Source: a bacterium
GTDB taxonomy: Bacteria; Patescibacteriota; Minisyncoccia; Phycocordibacterales; UBA918
Direction: 5' to 3'
Assembly: GCA_027487145.1 (NCBI GenBank)
Contig: JAIYEC010000020.1
Span: 1 to 16,393 of the forward strand
Length of the DNA stretch: 16,393 nucleotides
Shown: positions 6,280-12,534 of the stretch, piece after piece
Position numbering within the stretch: the first letter of the stretch is position 1
How the letters are laid out: each line of letters begins with the position of its first letter
Notes under the pieces: model-generated
What the model was told of the DNA's origin: nothing
What the model saw: the letters and a program-made list of their open reading frames with translations, nothing else
Databases searched by the model: none
Made by a program: the position numbers and the translations under genes

Positions 6280-8202
6280 TTAAAGAGGGGTGTTGATTTG
6301 AGCTGCCGGTAGACTCGGACCCATCTCCGTAAGAAAACGACTTGGGTGTAGATGTGCCATGCCTTTTCGTACATAAGCAGGGGTTATCTTACTTCTGAGG
6401 GCGTCTGCTATTGGCATGGTTTGCGAATAGGTCAGGGAAAGATACCCGGTCCGTTCGGGTAATCGAGCCTTCACGCGGGTGATGCCGACATAGAAAAGCC
6501 TTCGATCTTCTTCGAGTTTTGCATCACGCTCGACTTGGGACAGTTTAAGGTTCGGGCTTCCTGGAAGTAGTCCCTCTATACACCCTACAATAAATACATA
6601 CGGGGAGCTGAGACCTTTACTCTTGTGAAGACTCATAATTCTCACATCGGTTACTTCGTCAGGTACATCTGGAAAGGTAATCGCCTCGCTGAGCTTTTTA
6701 AGCAGTGAGCTGGGCGAGTCTACTTCGCCACGAATATTTTTAATTTCGATAGCGAGCAATTCGGTCTCTGGTGCTTGAGGCAACCACGCATCCAAGAATC
6801 CCTCAAAATCAGCCAATGCTTGTAGCCGACCGATTTCCTCTCGAATTGTCACGAAACGTTGAACCAATGGTTGTGTACGCGGGAGGTTGAGATTCCCGTC
6901 AGCAAGCGAATTCAATGTCTGCCAAGGAGAACCGCCATTGGCACGGACATATTCCAGAATTCGCCTGTACTGGGAAGCACTCCAGTTCGATTTGCCGTAT
7001 CCGAGCAACCACCTTAGAGCAACTCTATCTTCTTGATTTTCATATAGTTTTAATATGGCAAATCGCTCTTGAGCTTGGTCGTTATCAAGCGCTGTTTCAG
7101 CATAATAAGATTTTACCGGAATGCCGGCTGCTAGAAGCGTTCGGTATATCGGATTTGCGAACGTTGCACGTTGCGCAAGAACTATGATCTCCGATGGAGC
7201 GACACCATCGGCGATCAAGTTTCTGATTTTGGCTGCGACCGCCTGAGCCTCGGCGTCGAAAGTGGAGTACTGACGGACTGTAACTACGCCGGGGCCATTC
7301 GCTGGAATCTCGGCCATAGCGGTTCCCAGGCGGTCATTATTTCTCGCGATGAGGGAATTCGCTAATCGAACTACTGTGGTAGGGCATCGACGACAATCAG
7401 CTATCTGATGTCCTTCTGTTGTAGCATCCGCTGACCTCAGACGTATCCCGTCTGGATGTGCATGCTTGAAGCTATAGATCGATTGGTCGTCGTCACCAAT
7501 GATGCAGAGAGCGCCGTTCGATCCCAGTAACTCAATAACTTCCTGCTCAGCTCGATTGAGGTCTTGGTATTCATCGATCAGCAAGTGCTGGAACTCACTA
7601 ATCTCTGGACAACCCGGATTAGCTCTTAGGTAGGTCAAGAGGTGCGGAACAACCTCATCCATGAGCATGGCTTCATGGAATGTGAGCCATGTAACAAGGT
7701 CTTGTGCAAAAAGACGTTCGGCATCAGTTGGGGCATATCCAGGCTCGTCAGTTTGGAGACGTGCCCAAGCGGAACCGTAGGCTTTGATCAGTCGCTTTCG
7801 TTGATGAACGTCACCGTACGCGTTGCCGATGTCGGCGATAAGTGGCCTCAGCTCAAAGTCATTCAGCGGCCTTGGTGTACGACCAAGCACAGGTAAAACA
7901 TGGTTCCGCATCAGAATTGCCATAGCAAGACTATGTAGGGTCCGGCCTTGCAGCTCGTTGGCACGCGGTACACCTAGGTTGATCAGTTCCCGGTGTAGGT
8001 CCTCTGCAGCAACCCTCGTGAAGGTCACGGCTAGTATTTGCTCCGGTTGAACCCCTTCCTCTTCCAGAAGGCGGGCTACACGTCGCATCATAGCAAATGA
8101 CTTACCGGTACCAGGGCCAGCAAGCACGCACATGCGTTCACTTTGAGAGGATGCGATCCCAAATGCAGCGGTACCAGGGGTAAGGTTGTCGTTCCAAGCC
8201 AT
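6280..8202 (-). CDS. UvrD/PcrA/Rep-like superfamily 1A DNA helicase
   Basis: 640 aa; 3'-5' single-strand DNA translocase/helicase powered by ATP. Visible motifs in order: Walker A GPGTGKS (29-35); motif Ia region 'ILAVTFTRVAAEDLHREL' (56-73); 'GRTLHSLA' (86-93); Walker B DEYQDLN (210-216); motif III GDDDQSIYSFKHA (236-248); motif V 'VRIMSLHKSKGL' followed by 'YVFIVG' (about 530-555); motif VI 'RRLFYVGITRVKAR'. All catalytic motifs look intact. It is somewhat shorter than housekeeping UvrD/PcrA (~720 aa) and has no nuclease domain. It is the main gene of a cassette bounded by 27-bp repeats (6189, 8538), the only cassette gene on the minus strand, and GC-richer than the background. Its role could be repair, plasmid/phage restart or anti-phage defence; context does not decide. 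An ATG at 8202 gives MAWNDNLTP, normal for the family. Confidence 0.92.
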   Translation of the reverse strand: MAWNDNLTPGTAAFGIASSQSERMCVLAGPGTGKSFAMMRRVARLLEEEGVQPEQILAVTFTRVAAEDLHRELINLGVPRANELQGRTLHSLAMAILMRNHVLPVLGRTPRPLNDFELRPLIADIGNAYGDVHQRKRLIKAYGSAWARLQTDEPGYAPTDAERLFAQDLVTWLTFHEAMLMDEVVPHLLTYLRANPGCPEISEFQHLLIDEYQDLNRAEQEVIELLGSNGALCIIGDDDQSIYSFKHAHPDGIRLRSADATTEGHQIADCRRCPTTVVRLANSLIARNNDRLGTAMAEIPANGPGVVTVRQYSTFDAEAQAVAAKIRNLIADGVAPSEIIVLAQRATFANPIYRTLLAAGIPVKSYYAETALDNDQAQERFAILKLYENQEDRVALRWLLGYGKSNWSASQYRRILEYVRANGGSPWQTLNSLADGNLNLPRTQPLVQRFVTIREEIGRLQALADFEGFLDAWLPQAPETELLAIEIKNIRGEVDSPSSLLKKLSEAITFPDVPDEVTDVRIMSLHKSKGLSSPYVFIVGCIEGLLPGSPNLKLSQVERDAKLEEDRRLFYVGITRVKARLPERTGYLSLTYSQTMPIADALRSKITPAYVRKGMAHLHPSRFLTEMGPSLPAAQINTPL

Positions 8203-8245
8203 GGGCGTATTCTACCCCAGTTATAGGAATAAAGCATGGAATTAT

Positions 8246-8464
8246 ATGGCTGAAAATTACAAGCACAATGGACGTGTTCAACTTACCAGCTCACAGAGCG
8301 ATAGCATGACGGAACCATCACCTGAGTTGGAGGCCTTCTTCGAGCTATGCAAACGCATGTACCTACGTCTCGAAGCTGAGGGCAAATGGGATGAAACCAT
8401 CGACGCCATGCGTGCCGATCGTCTGAAAAGGGAAGCCGAAGAGTTCGAGTCACCGAACGGGTGA
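8246..8464 (+). CDS. Small acidic helical protein in the helicase cassette
   Basis: 72 aa from the ATG at 8246. Other starts are possible: ATG 8306 gives 52 aa beginning MTEPSPELEAFF, which looks like the conserved core and may be the real start; ATG 8186 overlaps the start of the divergent helicase gene. No start has a strong ribosome binding site. The core 'ELEAFFELCKRMYLRLEAEG' and 'KWDETIDAMRADRLKREAEE' form two amphipathic helices; there is no membrane segment. Its last codons (FESPNG) lie inside the 100-bp direct repeat at 8444-8543, so its C-terminus may have been supplied by the repeat. It could be a partner or regulator of the helicase, but nothing shows this directly. Confidence 0.55.
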   Translation: MAENYKHNGRVQLTSSQSDSMTEPSPELEAFFELCKRMYLRLEAEGKWDETIDAMRADRLKREAEEFESPNG

Positions 8465-8543
8465 GCGCATCGAGCCAAAAGCACAAAAGACGGCTCAATT
8501 GAGCCGCCTTTTGTGTCTAGAGGGGGGAATATGGCGATGTGAC
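8444..8543 (+). repeat. 100-bp direct repeat, left copy
   Basis: By eye ~86 of 100 bases match 9885-9984 without gaps. It includes TTCGAGTCACCG, GAACGGGTGAGCGCATC, a large hairpin, GTCTAGAGGG and the TGTGAC site core at its right end. The two copies bracket a 1.4-kb cassette (8667-9847 genes). Confidence 0.85.
8481..8516 (+). terminator. Large hairpin, probable terminator or structured recombination site
   Basis: Arms of ~18 bp meet at AATT with one A-C mismatch and one G-U pair. Compared with its homologue at 9921-9958, at least two stem positions change on both arms together (A-T to C-G, A-T to G-C), indicating that the paired structure is kept. There is no T tract afterwards (TAGAGGG), so a purely terminator role is not certain. 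Confidence 0.65.
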
Positions 8544-8564
8544 CCAGACCGACACAGAGGCCGA
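8538..8564 (+). repeat. Island site S5, right copy of the 27-bp direct repeat
   Basis: Matches 6189-6215 at 25 of 27 bases; both differences are A to G. The core TGTGACCC begins inside the end of the 100-bp repeat, so this site joins two repeat pairs: leftwards it resembles the S6 junction and rightwards it resembles S4. Confidence 0.8.
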
Positions 8565-8666
8565 ACATGTTGAGGCACTACCCTAGCTCGAAGTGTTCCA
8601 GACTAGCACTTTTCGCCAATCCAGGCGGTGAGGTATACTTTGAGTGCATCAGCCTAACGAAAAAAT

Positions 8667-8936
8667 ATGAAAGGATTTGAGACACCTGAACCAGCGAACG
8701 ACAACAATGATATTTACGCAAAATTTGAGATCGCAAGCAATGAGTGGGAGGCACAGTGCGAGGCAGTTTCTTCACTCGCTCGCGAACTCGCAGCATTGGC
8801 CGACGAAGCGCAACTGGAAACAGGCGGTAAGGCTCAGGTCATACGCTCAATGGAAATGATCCAGCTAGCGTTAGCCTTGAAAGATGCCCTAAGCGAACCG
8901 CACACGCCTGTGAACTTGACCGGACAGGCAGACTGA
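8667..8936 (+). CDS. Small helical hypothetical protein upstream of SPFH gene
   Basis: 89 aa, not recognised. After a Pro/Asn-rich start (KGFETPEPANDNND) it is almost wholly helical: 'IYAKFEIASNEWEAQCEAVS', 'SLARELAALADEAQLETGGK', 'AQVIRSMEMIQLALALKDAL', typical of a small coiled or bundle protein. There is no membrane segment. The ATG at 8667 has no clear Shine-Dalgarno sequence; a TATACT box at 8634-8639 could be its -10 but no good -35 goes with it. It ends 35 bp before the SPFH protein gene and reads in the same direction, so the two probably form one operon. It is the first gene of the cassette between the 100-bp repeats. Confidence 0.6.
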   Translation: MKGFETPEPANDNNDIYAKFEIASNEWEAQCEAVSSLARELAALADEAQLETGGKAQVIRSMEMIQLALALKDALSEPHTPVNLTGQAD

Positions 8937-8971
8937 ACGATCTTGCCGAAATCCAGGTAGAGGGCGACGAC

Positions 8972-9847
8972 ATGGCAGGTGTAAAGAAATGGGCAAACCG
9001 CGCATCTGATGATCGATCGCGCCCCTTGCAGATTATGATGTCCCTGGGCGCAGGTGCTCTGTATGCTATTATTGGACTTATTCATTATTATCTCGAAATA
9101 GACAGTACGATCGCGAAAAATGGCCTACCATATTTCCTGGTACTGACCGCCATTATTACGATAGGTACTTTTTTCATTATTCCTTTATCTAGGATCGCTG
9201 AGTCATACCTTTTCCCAACTTTAGTACCTGAAGGACACGTAGCGCTAACCAAGTTCCGCGGTCACTACACAGGCGAGTTTGCGGAACCGGGCTTGCTAAC
9301 GCTTCCGATCGGTTATGAAATTGAAATCGTTGATTGTCGGCAGTTTTCGTTGGAGTCGGAAACGCTGGAGGTCAGAAGCCAGGATGGATTTATCGTCAAG
9401 GCCAACCTTACTGCTTGGCTCAAGGTATCAGACCCCTTGCGGTATACCGTAGAAGGATTTGAGAGAGAGGAGCTCAAAAAGCTTCTTCGGTCCGCGCTAT
9501 TCTCTGCTGCCTCCCGCAAGAATGCCTTAGATATCGTGGGAGATCGCGATCGCATCTGCCAGGAGGCACTGAAGGAGGTTGCAGAGCTTGCGTCACACTA
9601 CGGCCTAAATGTGACGAAGGTTGCTGTTGATGTTCAATCGATCCCTGAAGAGCTTACTAGTTTTGTACAAATGCTTACGATCCTGGAGAAGAAGCACCCT
9701 CAAGCAAGTCCTCCTGAGCTGATTGAGATCATCATGCTAAATTCGGGTAAGATCACTAAGACTCGAAATGAGTCAACGAATATAAATCGCCTTGAGATGC
9801 CAGGCTTGGATTTGGTTATGGCTGCTGCGGCAAAGCGGTTCGGCTGA
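8972..9847 (+). CDS. SPFH/band-7 domain membrane protein
   Basis: 291 aa. Two hydrophobic segments at about residues 20-40 and 53-73 anchor it to the inner membrane. Then comes an SPFH domain (about 84-240) with the usual layout: 'VPEGHVALTKFRGHYTGEF', 'EPGLLTLPIGYEIEIVDCR', 'SQDGFIVKANLTAWLKVSD', followed by an 'RSALFSAASRKNALDIVGDR' region like the stomatin/prohibitin subdomain that ends in 'VAVDVQSIPEEL'. Family members form large membrane rings or cages that organise microdomains and proteases. The usual long C-terminal coiled coil is short here (a ~50-residue tail instead). The ATG at 8972 has a GGTAGAGGG purine run ~7-13 bp upstream. It is the second gene of the cassette and ends 37 bp before the right 100-bp repeat. 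Confidence 0.8.
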   Translation: MAGVKKWANRASDDRSRPLQIMMSLGAGALYAIIGLIHYYLEIDSTIAKNGLPYFLVLTAIITIGTFFIIPLSRIAESYLFPTLVPEGHVALTKFRGHYTGEFAEPGLLTLPIGYEIEIVDCRQFSLESETLEVRSQDGFIVKANLTAWLKVSDPLRYTVEGFEREELKKLLRSALFSAASRKNALDIVGDRDRICQEALKEVAELASHYGLNVTKVAVDVQSIPEELTSFVQMLTILEKKHPQASPPELIEIIMLNSGKITKTRNESTNINRLEMPGLDLVMAAAAKRFG

Positions 9848-9884
9848 CCGCAGACCGGGCGCGTCAAATCGGAAGTCCAGAAAA

Positions 9885-9984
9885 TTCGATTCACCGAACG
9901 GGTGAGCGCATCCGGCCAAAGACGCAAACGGCGGCTCAATTGAGCCGCCGTTTGCGTCTAGAGGGTGGAATATAGCTGTGTGAC
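9885..9984 (+). repeat. 100-bp direct repeat, right copy, running into tRNA-Glu
   Basis: Matches 8444-8543 at ~86 of 100 bases without gaps. Its last bases (9981-9984) are the complement of the tRNA-Glu 3' terminus, so the repeat ends exactly where the tRNA begins. This places the junction of the last cassette at the tRNA 3' end. Confidence 0.85.
9921..9958 (+). terminator. Perfect 38-bp palindrome, terminator or structured site
   Basis: GACGCAAACGGCGGCTCAA and its exact reverse complement meet without a loop at AATT. It sits ~75 bp after the SPFH gene stop and 23 bp from the tRNA 3' end. It can terminate convergent transcripts by its stem strength, but lacks a T tract. The homologous hairpin at 8481-8516 shows compensatory base changes. 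Confidence 0.7.
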
Positions 9985-10052
9985 TCTACGGGGAATCGAA
10001 CCCCGATTACCAGGATGAAAACCTGGCGTCCTAACCGTTAGACGATAGAGCC
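9981..10052 (-). tRNA. tRNA-Glu (anticodon UUC)
   Basis: 72 nt on the minus strand. Acceptor GGCTCTA pairs with TAGAGTC (one G-U); D-arm region contains TAACGGTTAGG; anticodon stem CCAGG/CCTGG with loop TTTTCAT gives anticodon TTC; T-arm CGGGG-TTCGATT-CCCCG is perfect; the discriminator is A. CCA is not encoded (A is followed by CAC). Its 3' end faces the cassette island, which begins immediately after it, the classical arrangement for tRNA-targeted integration, with the gene left intact. Confidence 0.97.
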
Positions 10053-10329
10053 ATTGCGCTACTACTATGAGTAGTAACTCATTTTGCAGGCGGTAGACAG
10101 CTTGCCAGCAAGTCCGCAAAACGTGCCCGAAATAATAGCAGACTTTTAGAAAAATACCAGCCCCGACTAGAGATACAATTTTAGGAACATCATAGGGATC
10201 TATGATAGTAGCTTTTGGTTAAAAAATTTAATTCAGGTAAAAGGGTAGATTTTTATTAAAATAAGCAAATCTTCACTAAGACTTATACCCCCAGTTACCC
10301 CTAGGGTTTCCCCCAGACTTATACCGTAC

Positions 10330-10350
10330 TTATGCACATTGTTATGCACA
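10330..10350 (+). promoter_or_regulatory. Two directly repeated DnaA boxes
   Basis: TTATGCACA at 10330-10338 and again at 10342-10350, both perfect to TTATNCACA, separated by TTG so that they repeat every 12 bp on the same strand. An AT-rich stretch lies ~50 bp to the left. Confidence 0.55.
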
Positions 10351-10500
10351 AAAGGCTAAAAGACCGTGTTTTCTCAATATATTGACTATTTTACTCAGTA
10401 TGAGACCCTAGTAGTAGGTTTGCAGGGTGGTGAAGTATGTTAATACTCAGCTCGAGGCTACGAGCAAATGCCTGCAGACCGAAGCTCTACGTTGTACAAA

Positions 10501-10527
10501 GCAAAAGCGCCCTACGGGCGTTTTTGC
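10501..10527. terminator. Terminator after the trxB-DHH operon
   Basis: GCAAAAGCGCCC-TAC-GGGCGTTTTTGC, a 12-bp stem with one G-U pair, 13 bp beyond the minus-strand stop at 10541. The stem itself carries the A and T runs, so it may act in both directions. Confidence 0.8.
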
Positions 10528-10540
10528 GTTTTTGGTTTGT

Positions 10541-11452
10541 TTATGACTGTAGTACTTTCATTAAATACTTTCGCATTTGCAGAGTTTTGGTCTTAGCTAC
10601 ACTACCAGTGAACGAGACATTAAACGTTTTTTCTAAGATGGCTTTTGCTCCCTCATGATTCGTGAATAGATAATTGTATCCATTCCTAACGACGCAGATA
10701 TTTACAAACCACGGAGTTGGATCATATTGATTCATGATGTCTTGAAGGGTAGTACTGTACTCTTGAATGAACGATTCACCATTCCATATTTCAAGCTGTC
10801 CAATTATGAAATCTCCGTGTTTAGTCTCGATTTGTTTCGTGTCAGCTTCCACGCACTCCTTGAAGTTTGAGAAAAGGGAAGCCTCTTGCTCAAGATAATA
10901 TGAAGAGATCCATGCTTCATCAAGAGCTGTAATTTTCATGAGTTCGTCATATGCGGAAATATCTCGCAAAGTAGTGAGCTCAGACTTCATAGCGAGATTA
11001 TTAGAAACAATTGAGGCAAGCAGTAATTTTGCTGATTCAAAACTAATTTGGTTGGATTTTCCGCGTTTTTTGTATTCTTCCCAAATGAGAGTACCACAGG
11101 AGCCTACCATTTCGATATGACAGTTTTCACTCAGACGCTCTTTCCAGTAGTCTTGATACCCATAGCGATGATCATAAATTTCAACAATTCGTTCATGGTC
11201 TACAAACGGTGCGAAATGCTTCGGATCAGAAATATCCACGAGAACAAATTTTTCTGTCCCGTCTACTACATATGACTTTTCGTACGATATCTTGAGATCA
11301 AGAATTGACGGAGTTACGCTAGCGGTAAACGTACCTGGAATAACAGCTGTGGCAACGATACCTTCAAGATTAAGAAGTTCTACGTAAGCAATTGCGCAAG
11401 CAAGAACGTCGATATCTGCACCTCTACCGCCTGCTGTTACGATTGTTTTCAT
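10541..11452 (-). CDS. DHH-family phosphoesterase-like protein (PPase/Prune-like, altered active site)
   Basis: 303 aa, the usual length of the DHH/DHHA2 proteins (family II inorganic pyrophosphatases, exopolyphosphatases, Prune). Landmarks: 'GGRGADIDVLACAIAY' (8-23) corresponds to the HxxxDxD metal motif, with D13 and D15 kept but Gly where the His is expected (position 9); 'VDISD' (D73); 'IYDHR' (92-96), i.e. DHR rather than DHH, as also known from human Prune; 'MVGSCGTLIWEEYKK' and 'AKLLLASIVSNNLAMKS' match the helices following the DHH domain; the C-terminal ~100 residues would be the DHHA2-like lid. The substrate could be pyrophosphate, polyphosphate or a nucleotide. The lost His may change metal use or remove activity. 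It is 7 bp downstream of trxB and cotranscribed with it. Confidence 0.7.
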   Translation of the reverse strand: MKTIVTAGGRGADIDVLACAIAYVELLNLEGIVATAVIPGTFTASVTPSILDLKISYEKSYVVDGTEKFVLVDISDPKHFAPFVDHERIVEIYDHRYGYQDYWKERLSENCHIEMVGSCGTLIWEEYKKRGKSNQISFESAKLLLASIVSNNLAMKSELTTLRDISAYDELMKITALDEAWISSYYLEQEASLFSNFKECVEADTKQIETKHGDFIIGQLEIWNGESFIQEYSTTLQDIMNQYDPTPWFVNICVVRNGYNYLFTNHEGAKAILEKTFNVSFTGSVAKTKTLQMRKYLMKVLQS

Positions 11453-11459
11453 TGAATTA

Positions 11460-12389
11460 CTAGTGTGCCTTAAGAGTCACGTAGATGTCCTCAAGGGCGC
11501 GGACAGCGTCGCCGGCTGCAATGTTGTTCTGGTGGTACTTAACGTTGGTACAGTCGCCAGCAGCCCAAATATTAGGAGCTGAGGTCTTTTGTGTCCACGG
11601 GTCGATGACTATGCGTCCATATTCATCAAGCTCTACTACATCCTTCACAAATCCGGTGTTTGGTAACATACCGATTTCAACAAAGATACCGGTTACCGCG
11701 AGTGTACTAATGCCACCTGTCAGCTTATCTGTATACGTGAGGCCTGAGACGAACTTATCACCTTGAATAGAGGTAGTGTTGGCGTTTAAGATACCGCGCA
11801 TATTAGGGTGAGAAAGGACTTTCTCGACAGTCACCGGATCTGCCTTGTAGGCGTCACCAGTGTTTAGGAGAGTTACACTCTTGGTGTACGCTAGTAGTTG
11901 AGCAGTAGTTTCAAACCCAGCATTGCCCCCGCCAATAACAGCTACATCCTGACCAGCAAAAATCGGTCCGTCACAGCTCGCGCAGTAGGTAAGACCTTTG
12001 TGTTCGAAGGTGTCAGCATTTTCTGCATTTAATCGGCGACGATTTGAACCAGCCGTAATAAGAACTGCTTTTACGGTGTGGGTATTTCCATCAGAAAGAG
12101 TTGCGGTGTATGAACCATCATCGTTTTTTGTTAATCCGGTTACGATTTGGTTACCGATGATATCAACGACATCTCCAGCGTATGTCTCAAGGTGAGTCCG
12201 AAGGCTCTTAGCTAGATCATCTCCGCTAATGTGCGGTGTTCCAATCCAATTCTGGATATCCGGTGAGACGGTGCTCTGTCCACCCCATTCTTTGGTAACG
12301 AATAATGTTCGAAGTTGTTTCCGTGAAGCGTATATACCAGCTGAAGTTCCAGCTGGTCCACCACCAATAATTAAAAGGTCGTATGTCAT
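11460..12389 (-). CDS. trxB: Thioredoxin reductase (NADPH, FAD)
   Basis: 309 aa, the typical length for low-molecular-weight thioredoxin reductase, which passes electrons from NADPH through FAD to thioredoxin. The FAD dinucleotide motif GGGPAG is at 9-14. The redox-active pair is C136-A-S-C139 followed by DGP (the usual form is CATCDG). The NADPH-binding motif VIGGGNAG is at ~150-157. The second FAD motif 'IWAAGDCTN' lies near the C-terminus. All key elements are present. It is cytoplasmic. It is the first gene of a two-gene operon with the DHH-family gene; an extended -10 promoter lies just upstream. Confidence 0.93.
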   Translation of the reverse strand: MTYDLLIIGGGPAGTSAGIYASRKQLRTLFVTKEWGGQSTVSPDIQNWIGTPHISGDDLAKSLRTHLETYAGDVVDIIGNQIVTGLTKNDDGSYTATLSDGNTHTVKAVLITAGSNRRRLNAENADTFEHKGLTYCASCDGPIFAGQDVAVIGGGNAGFETTAQLLAYTKSVTLLNTGDAYKADPVTVEKVLSHPNMRGILNANTTSIQGDKFVSGLTYTDKLTGGISTLAVTGIFVEIGMLPNTGFVKDVVELDEYGRIVIDPWTQKTSAPNIWAAGDCTNVKYHQNNIAAGDAVRALEDIYVTLKAH

Positions 12390-12412
12390 TTCAAAAATAA
12401 TTTAGTTCGACT

Positions 12413-12441
12413 ATCATAGCAGAGATACGGAAGCTAGTAAA
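12413..12441 (-). promoter_or_regulatory. Promoter of trxB
   Basis: On the minus strand: -35 TTTACT (12436-12441), 17-bp spacer, -10 TATGAT (12413-12418) preceded by TGC, an extended -10. The start codon of trxB follows ~24 bp after the -10, leaving a short leader. Confidence 0.6.
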
Positions 12442-12475
12442 AACACAGCAGACATGAAATATGTCTGCTGTGTTT
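12441..12475 (-). terminator. Terminator of the ftsZ transcript
   Basis: A perfect 15-bp stem AAACACAGCAGACAT/ATGTCTGCTGTGTTT with loop GAAAT. On the minus strand it ends in a T run (GTGTTTTTAC), the correct polarity for ftsZ. It lies 20 bp from the stop of the displaced ftsZ tail (12496), but 223 bp from the stop of the present ftsZ, which suggests that the displaced tail marks the original gene end. It touches the -35 of the trxB promoter. Confidence 0.85.
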
Positions 12476-12495
12476 ATTACCTGAGAAAGAGGTGC

Positions 12496-12534
12496 TTATT
12501 TCAGTTTCGAGCGTCGAAGGAAGGCCGGAACCGG
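12496..12534 (-). pseudogene. Displaced FtsZ C-terminal tail (recoded duplicate)
   Basis: Reading the minus strand, 12534 to 12496 encodes P-VPAFLRRSKLK followed by TAA, preceded directly by an in-frame TGA. The last 11 residues are identical to the end of the intact ftsZ at 12699. At DNA level 8 of the 36 bases from GTT to the stop differ, all silent, changing seven of twelve codons, mostly from the Leu codon onward. It has no start and is not a gene of its own. It is the remains of an earlier ftsZ 3' end, left downstream when a ~203-bp segment carrying a recoded tail was inserted. Confidence 0.85.

Larger units (their letters stand above)
3671..9984. mobile_element. tRNA-Glu-anchored island of tandem gene cassettes
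   Basis: The island lies between the site at 3671 and the 3' end of the tRNA-Glu gene. It contains successive segments, most bounded by a site with the core TGTGAC(T/C)C. Same-orientation copies lie at 5048, 5777, 6189, 8538 and 9979; a divergent copy (TGTGAGCT) lies at 3671 and an inverted copy at 6122-6129. Neighbouring sites share longer direct repeats in pairs (29, 27 and 100 bp). Cargo genes differ in GC content, and several segments end with a hairpin just before the site. No integrase, transposase or resolvase gene is present, so movement, if any, would need a recombinase in trans. The repeats are visible directly; the mobile interpretation is inference. Confidence 0.6.
10053..10540. 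other. Gene-free AT-rich region with DnaA boxes, possible oriC or regulatory zone
   Basis: 488 bp between tRNA-Glu and the DHH-family gene, with no credible coding frame. Visible items: hairpin ACTACT-ATG-AGTAGT (10061-10075); inverted repeat ATCATAG-GGAT-CTATGAT (10189-10206); a very AT-rich stretch (~10207-10278); a twice-used ACTTATACC (10281 and 10317); two DnaA boxes (10330-10350); TAGTAGTAG (~10410-10418); and a terminator at the right end. The combination resembles a bacterial origin, but dnaA, dnaN and rpmH are not nearby in this window. Confidence 0.4.

Noticed and set aside
3671..9984. Classical integron with attC sites
   Set aside because: The expected RYYYAAC/GTTRRRY core sites are not seen in the hairpins, no integron integrase is present, and the shared core TGTGACYC is a tRNA terminus instead.
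3671..9984. CRISPR array
   Set aside because: Repeats are hundreds to thousands of bases apart with genes between them, not short regular spacers; no cas genes.
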